Source: Hymenobacter sp. BT188 | GTDB taxonomy: Bacteria > Bacteroidota > Bacteroidia > Cytophagales > Hymenobacteraceae | NCBI RefSeq assembly: GCF_014333585.1 | Contig: NZ_JACSCW010000001.1 | Span: forward strand, 372,001-436,000 | Direction: 5' to 3' | Length of the DNA stretch: 64,000 nucleotides | Shown here: positions 8,766 through 18,934 of the stretch, one piece after another | Layout: each line of letters begins with the position of its first letter | Position numbering within the stretch: the first letter of the stretch is position 1 | Notes under the pieces: generated by a model | Databases searched by the model: none | What the model was told of the DNA's origin: nothing | Seen by the model: the letters and a program-made list of their open reading frames with translations, nothing else | Made by a program: the position numbers and the translations under genes

Positions 8766-8934
8766 TGGTAAGGTAGGAGATTGACCCGAAGGTTCCAATA
8801 GCGCCCTTTACGCAGATGGCCAAAAAACAGCCAGCTACGGGGGGCTTTTTAGAAGTCGGCAATTGACTGCTGCAATATTAGCTGGTATTTGCCACCTTTG
8901 CCCCGCCGCTTTAGGCAGCTTTCAATTCTGATTA

Positions 8935-9909
8935 ATGATGAAACGTATTGCAGTTTTTACCAGTGGTGGCGATTCGCCCGGCATGAATGCCTGTATCCGT
9001 GCCGTAGTGCGCACGGCCGTGTACCACGGTATTGAGGTTTATGGTATCATGCGCGGCTTTAAGGGCATGATTAAAGGAGAAATCGTGAAGCTTGACTCGG
9101 CCTCGGTTTCGAACACGGTGCAGAAAGGTGGCACGCTGCTCAAATCAGCCCGCAGCCAGACATTCATGACCAAAGAAGGACGGCAGCAAGCCTTCGACCA
9201 GCTTAGCAATCATAAAATTGACGGCTTGGTAGCTATCGGCGGCAACGGTACGTTTACTGGGGCTATGCTCTTTGAGCAGGAGTTTGGAATTCCAACAGTA
9301 GGCGCGCCCGGCACGATTGATAACGACCTTTACGGCACTGATTACACCATCGGCTACGATACGGCCGTGAATACAGCGCTGGAAGCGATTGATAAAATAC
9401 GCGACACGGCCGACTCGCACGACCGTTGCTTCTTTATTGAGGTAATGGGCCGCGATTCGGGCTATATCGCCATTCCGTGCGCTATTGGCGGCGGGGCCGA
9501 AATCGTGATGATTCCGGAAACGCAGATGTCGACGGAAGCAGTCATTGACACCTTGCGAACGGGCTGGAAGCGCTCCAAAACCTCTTTTATCGTCATTGTA
9601 GCGGAAGGCGACGAAGAGAATAACGCCACTACGGTAGCTGCCAAAGTAAAAGAAGCCATTCCTGAGCTGGACACCCGCGTCACCATCATTGGTCACGTAC
9701 AGCGCGGCGGCTCCCCAACTGCCGCTGACCGCCTCTTGGGCTCTCAGATTGGTATTGCAGCAGTGGAGGGCCTGATGAATGGCATGCATAACGTGATGGC
9801 TGGCATCGTGGACCGCAAGCTCGTTTACACGCCTTTTCACGAAACCATTTATAAGAAAAAGCTTATCAATCAGAGCTTTATGCGAATGGTAGAGATTCTG
9901 TCTGTATAG
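8935..9909 (+). CDS. pfkA: ATP-dependent 6-phosphofructokinase
   Basis: A 324-residue enzyme that phosphorylates fructose 6-phosphate to fructose 1,6-bisphosphate, the committed step of glycolysis. The ATP-site glycine motif SGGDSPGMNACIR sits at the N-terminus; the catalytic stretch GTIDNDLYGTDYTIGYDTA and the substrate-binding MGRDSGYIA and HVQRGGSPTAADR motifs are all intact. The length is typical of bacterial PfkA. GGNGT (rather than GGDGS) is at the ATP-site loop, the asparagine replacing the more common aspartate. Two adjacent ATG codons open the frame; the first is used here. It is a single-gene unit ending at the terminator at 9933-9959. Confidence 0.97.
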   Translation: MMKRIAVFTSGGDSPGMNACIRAVVRTAVYHGIEVYGIMRGFKGMIKGEIVKLDSASVSNTVQKGGTLLKSARSQTFMTKEGRQQAFDQLSNHKIDGLVAIGGNGTFTGAMLFEQEFGIPTVGAPGTIDNDLYGTDYTIGYDTAVNTALEAIDKIRDTADSHDRCFFIEVMGRDSGYIAIPCAIGGGAEIVMIPETQMSTEAVIDTLRTGWKRSKTSFIVIVAEGDEENNATTVAAKVKEAIPELDTRVTIIGHVQRGGSPTAADRLLGSQIGIAAVEGLMNGMHNVMAGIVDRKLVYTPFHETIYKKKLINQSFMRMVEILSV

Positions 9910-9932
9910 AATTTAACGAGAATTCATCTTCT

Positions 9933-9959
9933 TAAAAGCGCCTGAAGGGGCGCTTTTTT
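9933..9959 (+). terminator. Terminator after pfkA
   Basis: Stem AAAGCGCC/GGCGCTTT around TGAAGG, ending in a T-run, 25 bases after the pfkA stop. Confidence 0.88.
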
Positions 9960-10035
9960 GTATGTGGTCGAGAAGATTATTTTTACTATATAAATTACCG
10001 AATATTCACTCTACTATTAAATTTTGGCATTTATT

Positions 10036-10671
10036 ATGACCTCCTTCTATTCCCGGCTTTATTTAGTCGTAATGCTTAATGCCAGCGTCTTTATAGCTAG
10101 CGCACAAACTCCCGAATCATCTTCTCCTTCTACCTTACAATTAGGAATCGGAACTGCAGGAATGGGCACTGGCGATTATGTTTTGCTTAAAGCCCAGGTA
10201 GAATACGGGCGGCTTTTCAAGCGTCACTTAAGTACAGGTACTCGGCTGGCATTGGCTGGTGGCAATCGCGAGAACATTGCTACAGTCTACAATTCTCAGC
10301 GCCCTGGTGGCAATGGCGTTAATGTGCCTTACGCACTGAGTTATCAGACCGCCAATTTGGAGCAAGAGTTTTACATTTATCCATTTGGAAATGACAAAGA
10401 AATACGCTTTTTCGCGGGTGGCGGTGGCTACGTTGGCTATTCCACCCGTTATGGCGCTCCTGCAAATCATCTCAACTTCACAACTAACGAGGCTACCCTT
10501 GACTTAGATCATGAAGAAGGCTGGCACGCTGGATATATGTTCTCTATCAACCTTGATCTAGCACTTGGAAGTGAGCAAAACTGGCGAGTAGGCGGCAAAG
10601 CATCATTTCAGAACGATACTTTTGCCAACTCGCTAGCTTCCTTGCAATTTAACGTGGGTCGACGTTTTTAA
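10036..10671 (+). CDS. Predicted outer-membrane beta-barrel protein
   Basis: A 211-residue exported protein of unrecognised family. The start was set at the ATG at 10036; the longer frame would begin at a TTG. A signal peptide is clear (hydrophobic core LYLVVMLNASVFIA, cleavage after ASA). The mature part has alternating polar/hydrophobic strands and many glycine and aromatic residues (FFAGGGGYVGYSTRYG), and the chain ends in VGRRF, a terminal phenylalanine of the kind that signals outer-membrane barrel assembly. Probably an eight-strand barrel. Its stop codon overlaps that of the converging miaA gene by two bases, so transcripts collide. Confidence 0.7.
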   Translation: MTSFYSRLYLVVMLNASVFIASAQTPESSSPSTLQLGIGTAGMGTGDYVLLKAQVEYGRLFKRHLSTGTRLALAGGNRENIATVYNSQRPGGNGVNVPYALSYQTANLEQEFYIYPFGNDKEIRFFAGGGGYVGYSTRYGAPANHLNFTTNEATLDLDHEEGWHAGYMFSINLDLALGSEQNWRVGGKASFQNDTFANSLASLQFNVGRRF

Positions 10672-11627
10672 CTTCCCTTACGTGGCTCCACCGTGGTGTG
10701 AGAAATCAACAACGCCATGATTTCCTCTTCGGCAGTATCAGGATGCAGCCAGTGGTACTCCGGGTCGCGGCGCAGCCAAGTGAGTTGGCGCTTGGCGTAG
10801 CGGCGGGTGTTGCGCTTAAGAAGGCGCACGGTTTCGGGCCAGTCCTGCTTATCATCCAGAAAATCAAATATTTCCTGATACCCCACGGTTTGCAGGGCGT
10901 TGTGGTGTCGATGGGTGGCTACCGATTCAACCTCTGCCAGTAGGCCCGCCGCCAGCATCTCATCTACGCGCTGATCAATGCGGGCGTACAACGCTTCCCG
11001 CTCCCGCGTAAGGGCAATTTTCAGGGATTGAAATGGGCGCTGGGGGGCATTTTTTTGCGCATGAAAGCTTGAAAACGGTTGGCCCGTTCCGCGCGTAACT
11101 TCTAAAGCACGTAGCACTCGCTGCGGATTCTGGCGGTCGAGGCGGGCATGAGTAACTGGGTCAGTGGCCAGCAATTCAGCAACCAGCGGCTCTAGGCCGT
11201 GCGCCGCTAATTCCTGCTGCAAACCAATTCGCACCTCTGGCTCAATGGGCGGCATCACGTCAAAGCCCTCCGTCACAGCCTGCAAATACAGACCCGAGCC
11301 GCCCGTCAGAATAACGACAGCGTGCTCCTGAAATAACTGTTCTAGCAGAGTCAGGCAATCTACCTCGAAGCGGCCCGCGTTATAATCCTCTGTAATAAAG
11401 TGTGAATCAATAAAATAGTGCGGCACTCCCTGCATTTCGGTAGCGGTAGGTTTGGCGGTGCCAATGCTCAGCTCCCGAAAAAACTGCCGCGAGTCGGCCG
11501 ATACCACAACGGTTTGCAGGCGTTGGGCCAGTCGAACACACAGCGCCGTTTTGCCTACGGCCGTAGGACCAGTGACGACAAGGAGAGTGGGGCGGTGGGG
11601 GGCTTTTTTTGATAAAAAATCGAGCAT
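10668..11627 (-). CDS. miaA: tRNA dimethylallyltransferase MiaA
   Basis: A 319-residue enzyme that transfers a dimethylallyl group to adenosine 37 of tRNAs reading UNN codons, the first step of ms2i6A formation. The P-loop GPTAVGKT (20-27), the SADSRQFF substrate motif with the general-base aspartate, LTGGSGLYLQAV and the C-terminal NTRRYAKRQLTWLRRD segment are all present. The length is normal. It sits two bases after the glycosyltransferase stop, so both are probably cotranscribed, but no functional link is evident. The gene ends overlapping the converging outer-membrane protein gene. Confidence 0.96.
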   Translation of the reverse strand: MLDFLSKKAPHRPTLLVVTGPTAVGKTALCVRLAQRLQTVVVSADSRQFFRELSIGTAKPTATEMQGVPHYFIDSHFITEDYNAGRFEVDCLTLLEQLFQEHAVVILTGGSGLYLQAVTEGFDVMPPIEPEVRIGLQQELAAHGLEPLVAELLATDPVTHARLDRQNPQRVLRALEVTRGTGQPFSSFHAQKNAPQRPFQSLKIALTREREALYARIDQRVDEMLAAGLLAEVESVATHRHHNALQTVGYQEIFDFLDDKQDWPETVRLLKRNTRRYAKRQLTWLRRDPEYHWLHPDTAEEEIMALLISHTTVEPRKGS

Positions 11628-11629
11628 AG

Positions 11630-12757
11630 TCAGGCCGGTATAGATACCGGTTGGAGTAAGGTAGCGTAGAGTGCCAGCAAAGTTTGCTCCTCACGCTGCC
11701 AGTTCAGCTCAAGGCGGGCCCGACGGCAGTTGGAAGCTAGCTGATGATAACGCTCAGGATCATCAAATAATAGCCGGTTGATAGCCGCGGCTAAGGCATC
11801 GGGCGTTAGCTCTACTACCTCCGCTACGTCGTACAAATCATTCAGGCGACGGTATTCCGGGAAGTCTACAATGAGCTGAGGCACAGCGGCGTGCAGATAA
11901 TCGAAAAACTTATTGGCCAGAGAATAATAGTAGCTCAAGCCACGGTTTTCGAGCAGCATAATGCCCAAAGATGCCTGCCGCGTAATTAGACGTAACTCGT
12001 CGGGTAGCACAAACCCCCGAAATTCAACCTGCCCGCTGGCCAGCAGCCCTAATTTCTGAGCCCGCTCCCGCAACGAAGCAGATAAGTCGCCTTCGCCACA
12101 AATTATTAAGCGAACCTTTATTTGGGGCATCGCATCGAGGAGTGCTTCCAGGCCACGTCCCTCATTCAACACTCCTTGGTAGAGAATATATCCGTTGGCA
12201 GGGTCTGCCATGGGAGTGGGGGGCAATTCTGCCACCTCAAGGCGACTTATGTTGCGCACTACAGCAAATGGTTGGCCGTATTGTTGCACAAACCAATCAG
12301 CTAAAGCTGGCCCAACTGTGTAGGCTAAGGTAGTTCGAGGTACAATAAATTTTTCTACCTGCTGCCACACGCGTTTTATTATCGGACGACCCACAACTTC
12401 AGGTACTTCCGTAAATAATTCGTGCGCGTCATACACAAAAGGCTGGCCGCCCAACGTAGCCCGCAGCCAAATCGGAAGCGCAGTATCTAAGTCGATGGCG
12501 CACCAGATGGATGCTCGCTGCCGAATTAAATACAAAAACAATTTTAAATTATATTCTAAATAGAATAACTTGCCTTTTTTAAATAAACACCGTAACCGAT
12601 GCTGCTTGTATGGCTGGGGGCTAAGAGGCTGAGAATGCGGCCATTCGCGCCCGATTAAAAGTACTGAGTAACCATGAGCAGCCAAACTGCCGCAAATACG
12701 CTGCATACGCTGGTCATAGTTTAAATCGGTGGTGACCGCAAAGAGCAAAGGGCGCAT
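11630..12757 (-). CDS. Glycosyltransferase, GT4-like (GT-B fold)
   Basis: A 375-residue protein with the two-domain GT-B layout. The N-terminal half binds the acceptor (LLFAVTTDLNYDQRMQRI, then VYDAHELFTEVPEVV); the C-terminal half has the GT4-style nucleotide-sugar site ILYQGVLNEGRGLEALLDAM, LIICGEGDL and the acidic stretch MLLENRGLSYYYSLANKFFDYLHA. No membrane segments. It probably modifies a surface polysaccharide or glycolipid; donor and acceptor are unknown. It stands first in an apparent two-gene transcript with miaA. The upstream sequence around 12530-12590 inside the gene is noticeably AT-rich compared with the rest. Confidence 0.85.
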   Translation of the reverse strand: MRPLLFAVTTDLNYDQRMQRICGSLAAHGYSVLLIGREWPHSQPLSPQPYKQHRLRCLFKKGKLFYLEYNLKLFLYLIRQRASIWCAIDLDTALPIWLRATLGGQPFVYDAHELFTEVPEVVGRPIIKRVWQQVEKFIVPRTTLAYTVGPALADWFVQQYGQPFAVVRNISRLEVAELPPTPMADPANGYILYQGVLNEGRGLEALLDAMPQIKVRLIICGEGDLSASLRERAQKLGLLASGQVEFRGFVLPDELRLITRQASLGIMLLENRGLSYYYSLANKFFDYLHAAVPQLIVDFPEYRRLNDLYDVAEVVELTPDALAAAINRLLFDDPERYHQLASNCRRARLELNWQREEQTLLALYATLLQPVSIPA

Positions 12758-12905
12758 ATGAAAGCGGGCACAAAACGCTATTTACCGATAGGCGAGAGCA
12801 AATGGTAAAGCGCAGTTTTTGATATATTTTTGACAAATTTAGAAGTTAAACCGCGTACCGGCCGGTGGTTTAATTTGAGTTGACCTGCCGGTGCTACCTC
12901 TTGCA

Positions 12906-15900
12906 ATGCCTATTCGCTCCGCATCATCGCTTCCTCCTTCCGCGCTGGGAGCCATGCCGGCTCAGCCCGACTTCTACCAAACCTTGTTTGACGATGCATA
13001 TGATGGATTATTACTCTACGACGAGCAGGGCCGACTGGTAGATTGCAACCAGACGGCTTTGCGCATGCTGGGCACCACGCGGCCTATGCTGCTGGCTTCC
13101 GGCCTGATGGCCTTTGCTATGCCGCCTGCCGATGAACGCCAGGATCATTGGCTCTCAGAACTCATGCTTCGCGAAGCCGTGCTGCTGACAGCTCGGACGG
13201 GCGAGCGATTCTCGAAGTGGTGGCATGGCCGGCGTACCGATCATGTAATGATAGATGGTTGGGTAACGCTTCACCGCATTCAGCTGCCCGTAGGCATGCG
13301 CGTGCAACTCACGCTACGCGATGTAACCAAGGGTCGTCGTCGCCACGAAGCGGGCGAGCAGCGCCAGCAGGCCGATAGGACGCAGCAGCAATTGCGTGAT
13401 GTGCTAAGCCGTACTGATTTGTCGTATGTATTGGTAAATCGTGAAGGTATCATTCAGGATGTCAATGACTTTTTTCTGAATTTCACGGAGTACTCACGTG
13501 CTGAGCTGATCGGAAAAAATTATTTTGATCTGTTCCCGCCAGCTTCCGATCAGGAGTTGAGCCGCCAAGCGTTTTTGCAAAACATCAGAGAGGAAAGCGT
13601 TGCTGATGCATGTGAGTTTCCGCTCGTAACCAAGCTGGGCCAGACGCGGCTGGTGCATTGGCACGTGGAGTTTGCCCGCGACTTTGATCAAAATGTGACG
13701 GGGGCCTTTTTTGTGGGCCGCGACCACACCGACCGGCTGGTGGCCGCCCGCGCCCTCACCGACAACCGCAATCGCCTCCAAGACTTTCTTGACAATGCCC
13801 ACGATCTGATTCAGAACCTGAGCATTGATAACCGCTTTCTGTTTGTGAACAAAGCCTGGAAAGAAAAGCTAGGCTACACCGACGATGACCTTACTCAGCT
13901 AACTCTCAACGAGGTAGTGCATCCCTACTACAAAGCCAAGCTGCTTTATCAGCTGCGTAATTTGTATAAAGGGGAGAAAGTAAATAAGCTTGAAACCGTA
14001 TTCCTGACCAAAACGGGCAAGCCCGTTCACCTGATTGGAAGTATATCCTGCTCCTGGCAGGATAACGAGCCGGTTTCGACCCGCGCCATTCTGCACGACA
14101 TTACCGACCGCATCAAGGCGGAGCGCTTACAGAAGGTGTATTACAGCATTGCCAATCTGGCGATTAGCTCCAAAGATTTGAACTCGCTTTACGGCGCAAT
14201 TCATCGGGAGCTGAGCAAGATTATCGAAACCAATAACTTCTATATTGCCCTCTGCGACGACGCCCGCACCACGTTGCAGTTTGCGTATTTCGTGGATCAA
14301 AACTCCCAAGGCAGCCGGGGCATGGGTGCTCGTCCGTTCTCAACGGGTGTATCGGAATATATCATCCAGACGGGGCGGCCGCAGTTTTTGCTGAAGCAGG
14401 AGCTACACGATCTGATTGCGGATGGTACCATTACCGCTTTTGGCCTGATGCCGGAGGTAATGCTGTGTTCTCCGCTGAGCATTGGGGAGCGCATCATCGG
14501 TGTAATAGCCGTGCAGGATTATCACAAAGCCGACGCCTACGCGACGACTGATATTGAGATTCTGCACTTCATTTCCAACCAGGTAGCTCTGGCCATTGAG
14601 CGCAAGCGCAATGAGGAGATGATTAATAAGCAGAACGCGCGTCTGAATGCCATTTTCGAAAGCGGCTCCCATTTGATGTGGTCCGTAGATATGCATTCGC
14701 GTCTCACATCCTTCAACCGCAACTACGCCGCCTATTTCCTGCGGCGCAACGGTGTGTACCCGGCGCTGAATGTGAACCTCTGGCAGGCCGATATGGCCAT
14801 GATGGACGAGGAGGCGCACGATATTTTTCAGGAGAATTACAAAAAAGCCTTCCAGGGCCTGGCTCAGCGGTTTGAAGTGCGCCTGCGCGATGCTCGCGGT
14901 CAGGATACGTGGCGGGAAATCTACCTCAACCCGATTTACCTCGACGACGGCTCCTTTGAGGAGATTTCGGGCATGGCCCACGATATCACGGCGACGAAGA
15001 ACTCACAGCTAGAGCTGGCCGCTCAGGAAGAGAAGTTCCGAGCCATCTTCGAGTCTTTCCAGGATATCTACTATCGAACCGACGACCAGGGTATCATCAC
15101 TATCGTGAGTCCTTCGGTGTATGATGTACTGGGTTACAAGCCGGAAGAAGTACTGGGTAAGCGCATTGTGGATTACTATGTAAACCCAGTTGATCGTGAC
15201 CAACTACTACTTGAAGTTTCAACTGTAGGGGCGCTGCGCAACTTCGAAGCGGCTCTGCGGCATAAAGATGGGCACGCGGTACCGCTGCTCATAAACGCTC
15301 GTGCGGTATCGGGCGCGATGAGCGGGACAGAAGGTATTGCGCGCGACATCACCGAGCTGAATCAGATTCAAGAAGATCTGCGGGGGGCTAAAAATGAAGC
15401 GGAGGCTGCTTTACATGCCAAAACGCAGTTCTTGGCCAACATGAGCCACGAGCTGCGGACGCCCATGAACGGCATTATCGGCATGATTGACCTGCTGCAC
15501 CAGACTGTAGCAAGTGAGGAGCAGGAAGACTATGTGGATACGCTGCGCAAGTCGTCGGATGCGCTGCTGGCTATTTTAAATGATATTCTGGACTTGTCGA
15601 AAATACAGGCGGGTAAGCTTCAACTCAGCGAGTCTGGCATTGATCTGACTTACACGCTTGACAAACTGCACTCGCTGTTCTCGAACCGTGCGGCCCAGAA
15701 GGATCTGCAGTTCAAGTACAACGTGACGCCGCACACGCCGCGCTTCATTCATACGGATGAAACGCGCCTGCTCCAGATTCTATCAAACCTCACCTCCAAC
15801 GCCATCAAGTTCACTTCTCAAGGGCTGGTGAATATTCAGGTTTCGTCGGTATCGACGGATGGTGATAACCACACGTTGCGCTTTGCTGTGCAGGATTCGG

Positions 15901-17006
15901 GTATTGGTATTTCGTCGGAGAATGAGAAGTTGCTGTTCACCAATTTCACGCAGCTTGATACCACACCGACTAAGTCGTTCGGTGGTACCGGTTTGGGCCT
16001 GGCCATCAGCAAGCAGTTAGCGGAGCTGCTGGGGGGCGAAATTGGGGTTATATCCAATGAAGGCGTCGGTAGCACGTTCTGGTTTACGATTCAGTGCAAG
16101 GTGGCGCGCAATGAGGAGGAGATTTTGCAGGAGCGCATTACGGCCCGCGAGCGGACGCAGGAAGTATCGCACTTCGAAAATGCCCCCCAGGTGCTGCTCG
16201 TCGATGATAACCCAATTAACCAAAAGGTAGCCGTGCGGCTGCTCGACCGTCTGGGCTGTAAGATTGACGTGGCCAGCGACGGGTTTGAAGCAATCAGCAA
16301 AGCCACCGATCCGAAGGCCACCTACGATGTCATCTTCATGGACATTCAGATGCCGGAGATGGATGGTGTGACGGCCATGAACGAGATTCGGCGTCGCTTA
16401 GGCAAAAAAACGCCCCCAGTAGTGGCCATGACGGCTTATTCCATGAAGGAAGACGCGGAGCGCTTTGTGCAGGAAGGCATGGATGATTACGTGTCGAAGC
16501 CCGTCAAGACTCAGGACCTATACGCGGTTCTGCGGCGCTGGACCACGATAACGATGGAGCCTGCCATAACTCCCCGCCTCGTGGGTGTAGAAGCAGCCGT
16601 GCAGGAACCCGAACCAGTGCCTGCACCCGCGCCGGTTGCTGAGCCGCTGCCCGAAGACACGGCCAGCAGCATTGATACTGCCGTGTTAGAGCAGCTGCGT
16701 CAGTTAGGGGGAAGTGAGTTTGCGGCGCAACTGTATGAGGACTTTGAGCGGGAGGTCAGCCAACTATTAGATGAGGCCACGGCGCTGGTTAAGGCAAAAG
16801 AGTACGCTCTGATTCTGCCACATTTACACCAACTGAAAGGCACAGGCTTCACATTGGGCATAAATAAGCTGGCCGAATGCGCTAAGAGTCTGGAACATAC
16901 TATTAAAGAAGGTAAGTTTACCGGCATTGATCAGCGTTTCTCCTCCTTGTTGCGTTACTTTAGGGAGTTCGTTGCAACTTACCCTGAAGTTACCCAAGCA
17001 GTTTAA
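12906..17006 (+). CDS. Multi-PAS hybrid histidine kinase with GAF, receiver and HPt domains
   Basis: About 1366 residues (1371 if the GTG at 12891 is used). Order: PAS 25-150; PAS 165-285 ([14 protein letters not shown]); PAS 290-410; GAF about 420-570; PAS 585-700; PAS 710-830 ([14 protein letters not shown]); HisKA with [12 protein letters not shown] (phospho-His, codon at 15447); HATPase with NAIKFT, DSGIGIS and [10 protein letters not shown]; receiver with LVDDNPIN and [11 protein letters not shown] (phospho-Asp codon at 16341); and HPt with HQLKGTG (His codon at 16827). No membrane segment is evident, so it senses cytoplasmic signals. It can run a full phosphorelay ending on the HPt, with the receiver 67 bases downstream as the obvious partner. 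No output domain is encoded locally; the ligand is unknown. Confidence 0.93.
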   Translation: MPIRSASSLPPSALGAMPAQPDFYQTLFDDAYDGLLLYDEQGRLVDCNQTALRMLGTTRPMLLASGLMAFAMPPADERQDHWLSELMLREAVLLTARTGERFSKWWHGRRTDHVMIDGWVTLHRIQLPVGMRVQLTLRDVTKGRRRHEAGEQRQQADRTQQQLRDVLSRTDLSYVLVNREGIIQDVNDFFLNFTEYSRAELIGKNYFDLFPPASDQELSRQAFLQNIREESVADACEFPLVTKLGQTRLVHWHVEFARDFDQNVTGAFFVGRDHTDRLVAARALTDNRNRLQDFLDNAHDLIQNLSIDNRFLFVNKAWKEKLGYTDDDLTQLTLNEVVHPYYKAKLLYQLRNLYKGEKVNKLETVFLTKTGKPVHLIGSISCSWQDNEPVSTRAILHDITDRIKAERLQKVYYSIANLAISSKDLNSLYGAIHRELSKIIETNNFYIALCDDARTTLQFAYFVDQNSQGSRGMGARPFSTGVSEYIIQTGRPQFLLKQELHDLIADGTITAFGLMPEVMLCSPLSIGERIIGVIAVQDYHKADAYATTDIEILHFISNQVALAIERKRNEEMINKQNARLNAIFESGSHLMWSVDMHSRLTSFNRNYAAYFLRRNGVYPALNVNLWQADMAMMDEEAHDIFQENYKKAFQGLAQRFEVRLRDARGQDTWREIYLNPIYLDDGSFEEISGMAHDITATKNSQLELAAQEEKFRAIFESFQDIYYRTDDQGIITIVSPSVYDVLGYKPEEVLGKRIVDYYVNPVDRDQLLLEVSTVGALRNFEAALRHKDGHAVPLLINARAVSGAMSGTEGIARDITELNQIQEDLRGAKNEAEAALHAKTQFLANMSHELRTPMNGIIGMIDLLHQTVASEEQEDYVDTLRKSSDALLAILNDILDLSKIQAGKLQLSESGIDLTYTLDKLHSLFSNRAAQKDLQFKYNVTPHTPRFIHTDETRLLQILSNLTSNAIKFTSQGLVNIQVSSVSTDGDNHTLRFAVQDSGIGISSENEKLLFTNFTQLDTTPTKSFGGTGLGLAISKQLAELLGGEIGVISNEGVGSTFWFTIQCKVARNEEEILQERITARERTQEVSHFENAPQVLLVDDNPINQKVAVRLLDRLGCKIDVASDGFEAISKATDPKATYDVIFMDIQMPEMDGVTAMNEIRRRLGKKTPPVVAMTAYSMKEDAERFVQEGMDDYVSKPVKTQDLYAVLRRWTTITMEPAITPRLVGVEAAVQEPEPVPAPAPVAEPLPEDTASSIDTAVLEQLRQLGGSEFAAQLYEDFEREVSQLLDEATALVKAKEYALILPHLHQLKGTGFTLGINKLAECAKSLEHTIKEGKFTGIDQRFSSLLRYFREFVATYPEVTQAV

Positions 17007-17073
17007 TTCAACTTATACCCAATACTTTCTGGTCTTTTCTCTCCACCTCATCTGAAACTAAATCTATTCCATC

Positions 17074-17451
17074 ATGGCCGAGTCCAAAACGATTCTGATT
17101 GCGGAGGATAGCTCCGTTATTCTGAACCTGACCAAAAAAATTCTGGAACTGCAGAAATACCACATCCTTTCGGCCAAAAACGGGAATGAGGTCATCAAGC
17201 AGATGGAAAGTCAGTCCATCGATTGCGTATTGATGGACATCAACATTCCGGTAAAAGACGGGATGGAGTGCACCCGCGAAATCCGGCGCAGCTCTAACCC
17301 GCAGGTTGCGCAGGTTCCTATTATTGCTATCACTGGCAATGCGAACAACTACTCCATGGAGCAGTTCCGCGAAGCTGGCATCACCGATTATCTGCCGAAG
17401 CCTCTCGACTTTGATGCCTTGGTACGGGTAGTAAAGCAGTACGTAGGATAA
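17074..17451 (+). CDS. Stand-alone response regulator receiver
   Basis: A 125-residue CheY-like protein consisting of one receiver domain. The acid pair Glu11-Asp12 (IAEDSS), phospho-acceptor Asp55 (CVLMDINIPVKDG), the switch Thr (IAITGNAN) and Lys in YLPKPLD are all present. There is no DNA-binding domain. It directly follows the hybrid kinase with its HPt domain and is its likely phosphate partner, either passing the signal by protein contact or acting as a phosphate sink. A long hairpin ends the pair. Confidence 0.93.
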   Translation: MAESKTILIAEDSSVILNLTKKILELQKYHILSAKNGNEVIKQMESQSIDCVLMDINIPVKDGMECTREIRRSSNPQVAQVPIIAITGNANNYSMEQFREAGITDYLPKPLDFDALVRVVKQYVG

Positions 17452-17465
17452 AAAGATTACCCAAG

Positions 17466-17530
17466 AAGGACCTTATTATGGAAGAACAGCTGTCTTAAAA
17501 CGGCCTGTTCTTCCATGATAAGGTCCTTTC
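17466..17530 (+). terminator. Long-stem terminator after the kinase/receiver pair
   Basis: Arms 17466-17489 and 17505-17528 match over 24 bp with one G-T wobble, enclosing a 15-base loop. The right arm ends in CCTTTCT. The stem is far longer than a normal terminator and lies between converging genes. Confidence 0.75.
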
Positions 17531-17552
17531 TATGTGTGGATGGGCTGATGCT

Positions 17553-18749
17553 TTAGTGACCAGTTACGTATGTTATTGCTCGCAAAAGAGCCGCACAAGC
17601 TTCATCAATTTCATGATCAGCGATGGTAAGTGGCGGAGCTAGGCGAAGAGAGTTGTCGCAGAACAAAAACCAGTCGGTCAGAATACCTTCATATTCTAGG
17701 GCGCGATCAATAATGGGCTTGAGGACATCGTAGGAATCAAATTCAACGGCCATCAGTAAGCCCTGCCCGCGTACATCCTTGATAGCTGGGTGCACAAGCT
17801 GGCGGCGAAACCGGGCGGCTTTTTCCGCTACGCCCGCTAATAGGTTTTCCTCTAAAATAACGCGCAGTGTAGCTAACGAAGCCGCGCAGGAAACCGGATG
17901 CCCCCCAAATGTAGTGCAATGGCCTAGCACCGGGTTGCTGCGGATGCCCGCCATAATAGCCTGAGGGGCAATAAAGGCCCCTATAGGCATGCCGCCGCCC
18001 ATCCCTTTAGCGCAAACCAGAATATCAGGCCATATTCTAAACTGCTCGAAGGCCCAGAAGGAGCCTGTGCGCCCAAAGCCACACTGAATCTCGTCCAGAA
18101 TAAGCAGTGTGCCGGTGTAGAGGCAGCGCTTGCGAAGGGCTTGCAAGTAGTTGTTCTCCGGCACTCGTACACCCGCTTCCCCTTGCACCGTTTCGATGAT
18201 GACAGCCGCCGTGCGTTCGGTAATGTGCTCCAGGTCAGTGAAGTCGTTGAACTCTATGTGGTGGACATCGGGCAAAAGAGGTCGGTAGCTGCGCTTAAAT
18301 TCCTCCGATCCGGTAACGGACAGTGCTCCGTGGGTGGAGCCGTGGTAGGCGCGGTGACAGGAAATCAGCTCGGTGCGGCCAGTGTGGCGTTTCGCTAGCT
18401 TTAAGGCTCCCTCAACCGCCTCGGTGCCTGAATTGGTGAAGTATACCGCGTCGAGGTGGGCTGGCAAGGTTTGGTATAGAGCGTGGGCCAATTCTGCTGG
18501 TGGCGCCTGCACTAACTCGCCGTACACCATCAGATGTAAGTATTTATCAAGCTGATTCTGAATGGCTTGAATAACCTTTGGGTGACGATGACCTACGTTG
18601 CTTACTCCAATACCCGAAATCAAATCTAAATAGCGCCTGCCATCGGGACCATACATATATATGCCTTCCGCCCGCTCTATTTCCAGAAGTAGGGGAGAGT
18701 CGGATGTCTGGGCTTGATGCCGAAGGAAGAGTTGGCGAGGGGTAAGCAT
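17553..18749 (-). CDS. Class III PLP-dependent aminotransferase
   Basis: A 398-residue aminotransferase of the acetylornithine/4-aminobutyrate family. The start was placed at the ATG at 18749 (MLTPRQLFLRHQ), because the longer frame begins in a GC-run-containing spacer and adds 29 residues without family similarity. The PLP lysine lies in LVCAKGMGGGMPIGAF, with the cofactor contacts NSGTEAVEGALKLA, LDEIQCGFGRTG and CTTFGGHPVSCAA. Bacteroidota carry such genes as single units annotated only as aspartate aminotransferase family; without arginine or lysine genes beside it the amino donor cannot be named. Confidence 0.88.
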   Translation of the reverse strand: MLTPRQLFLRHQAQTSDSPLLLEIERAEGIYMYGPDGRRYLDLISGIGVSNVGHRHPKVIQAIQNQLDKYLHLMVYGELVQAPPAELAHALYQTLPAHLDAVYFTNSGTEAVEGALKLAKRHTGRTELISCHRAYHGSTHGALSVTGSEEFKRSYRPLLPDVHHIEFNDFTDLEHITERTAAVIIETVQGEAGVRVPENNYLQALRKRCLYTGTLLILDEIQCGFGRTGSFWAFEQFRIWPDILVCAKGMGGGMPIGAFIAPQAIMAGIRSNPVLGHCTTFGGHPVSCAASLATLRVILEENLLAGVAEKAARFRRQLVHPAIKDVRGQGLLMAVEFDSYDVLKPIIDRALEYEGILTDWFLFCDNSLRLAPPLTIADHEIDEACAALLRAITYVTGH

Positions 18750-18881
18750 GCGAATGGGTAAAAAGATTCTGGGGGGCAAAAGTAAGCACCGCAAGGTCGG
18801 TAGTAAGGTGTTGCTTGCTCTTAAGCGCAATTCCACGTTTACGCTTGAATTTTGCCCCCCAGCTGATAGCCAGTAACCAAC

Positions 18882-18913
18882 AAAAAAAGAGGCTGAATGC
18901 TCAGCCTCTTTTA
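18882..18913 (-). terminator. Terminator of the sigma/anti-sigma operon
   Basis: Perfect stem AGAGGCTGA/TCAGCCTCT around ATGC with A and T runs on the two sides, just downstream of the gene ending at 18935. Confidence 0.9.
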
Positions 18914-18934
18914 CTTTCCGGAAAGTACGCTTAC

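Noticed and set aside
8893..8900. CACCTTTG as the pfkA -7 box
   Set aside because: One mismatch to TAnnTTTG and no -33 partner at 18-21 bases; too weak to annotate.
9145..9840. A 231-codon minus-strand frame
   Set aside because: Antisense to pfkA, whose motifs are intact; no recognisable domain.
14403..14981. A 192-codon minus-strand frame inside the hybrid kinase
   Set aside because: Shadow of the GAF/PAS part of the kinase.
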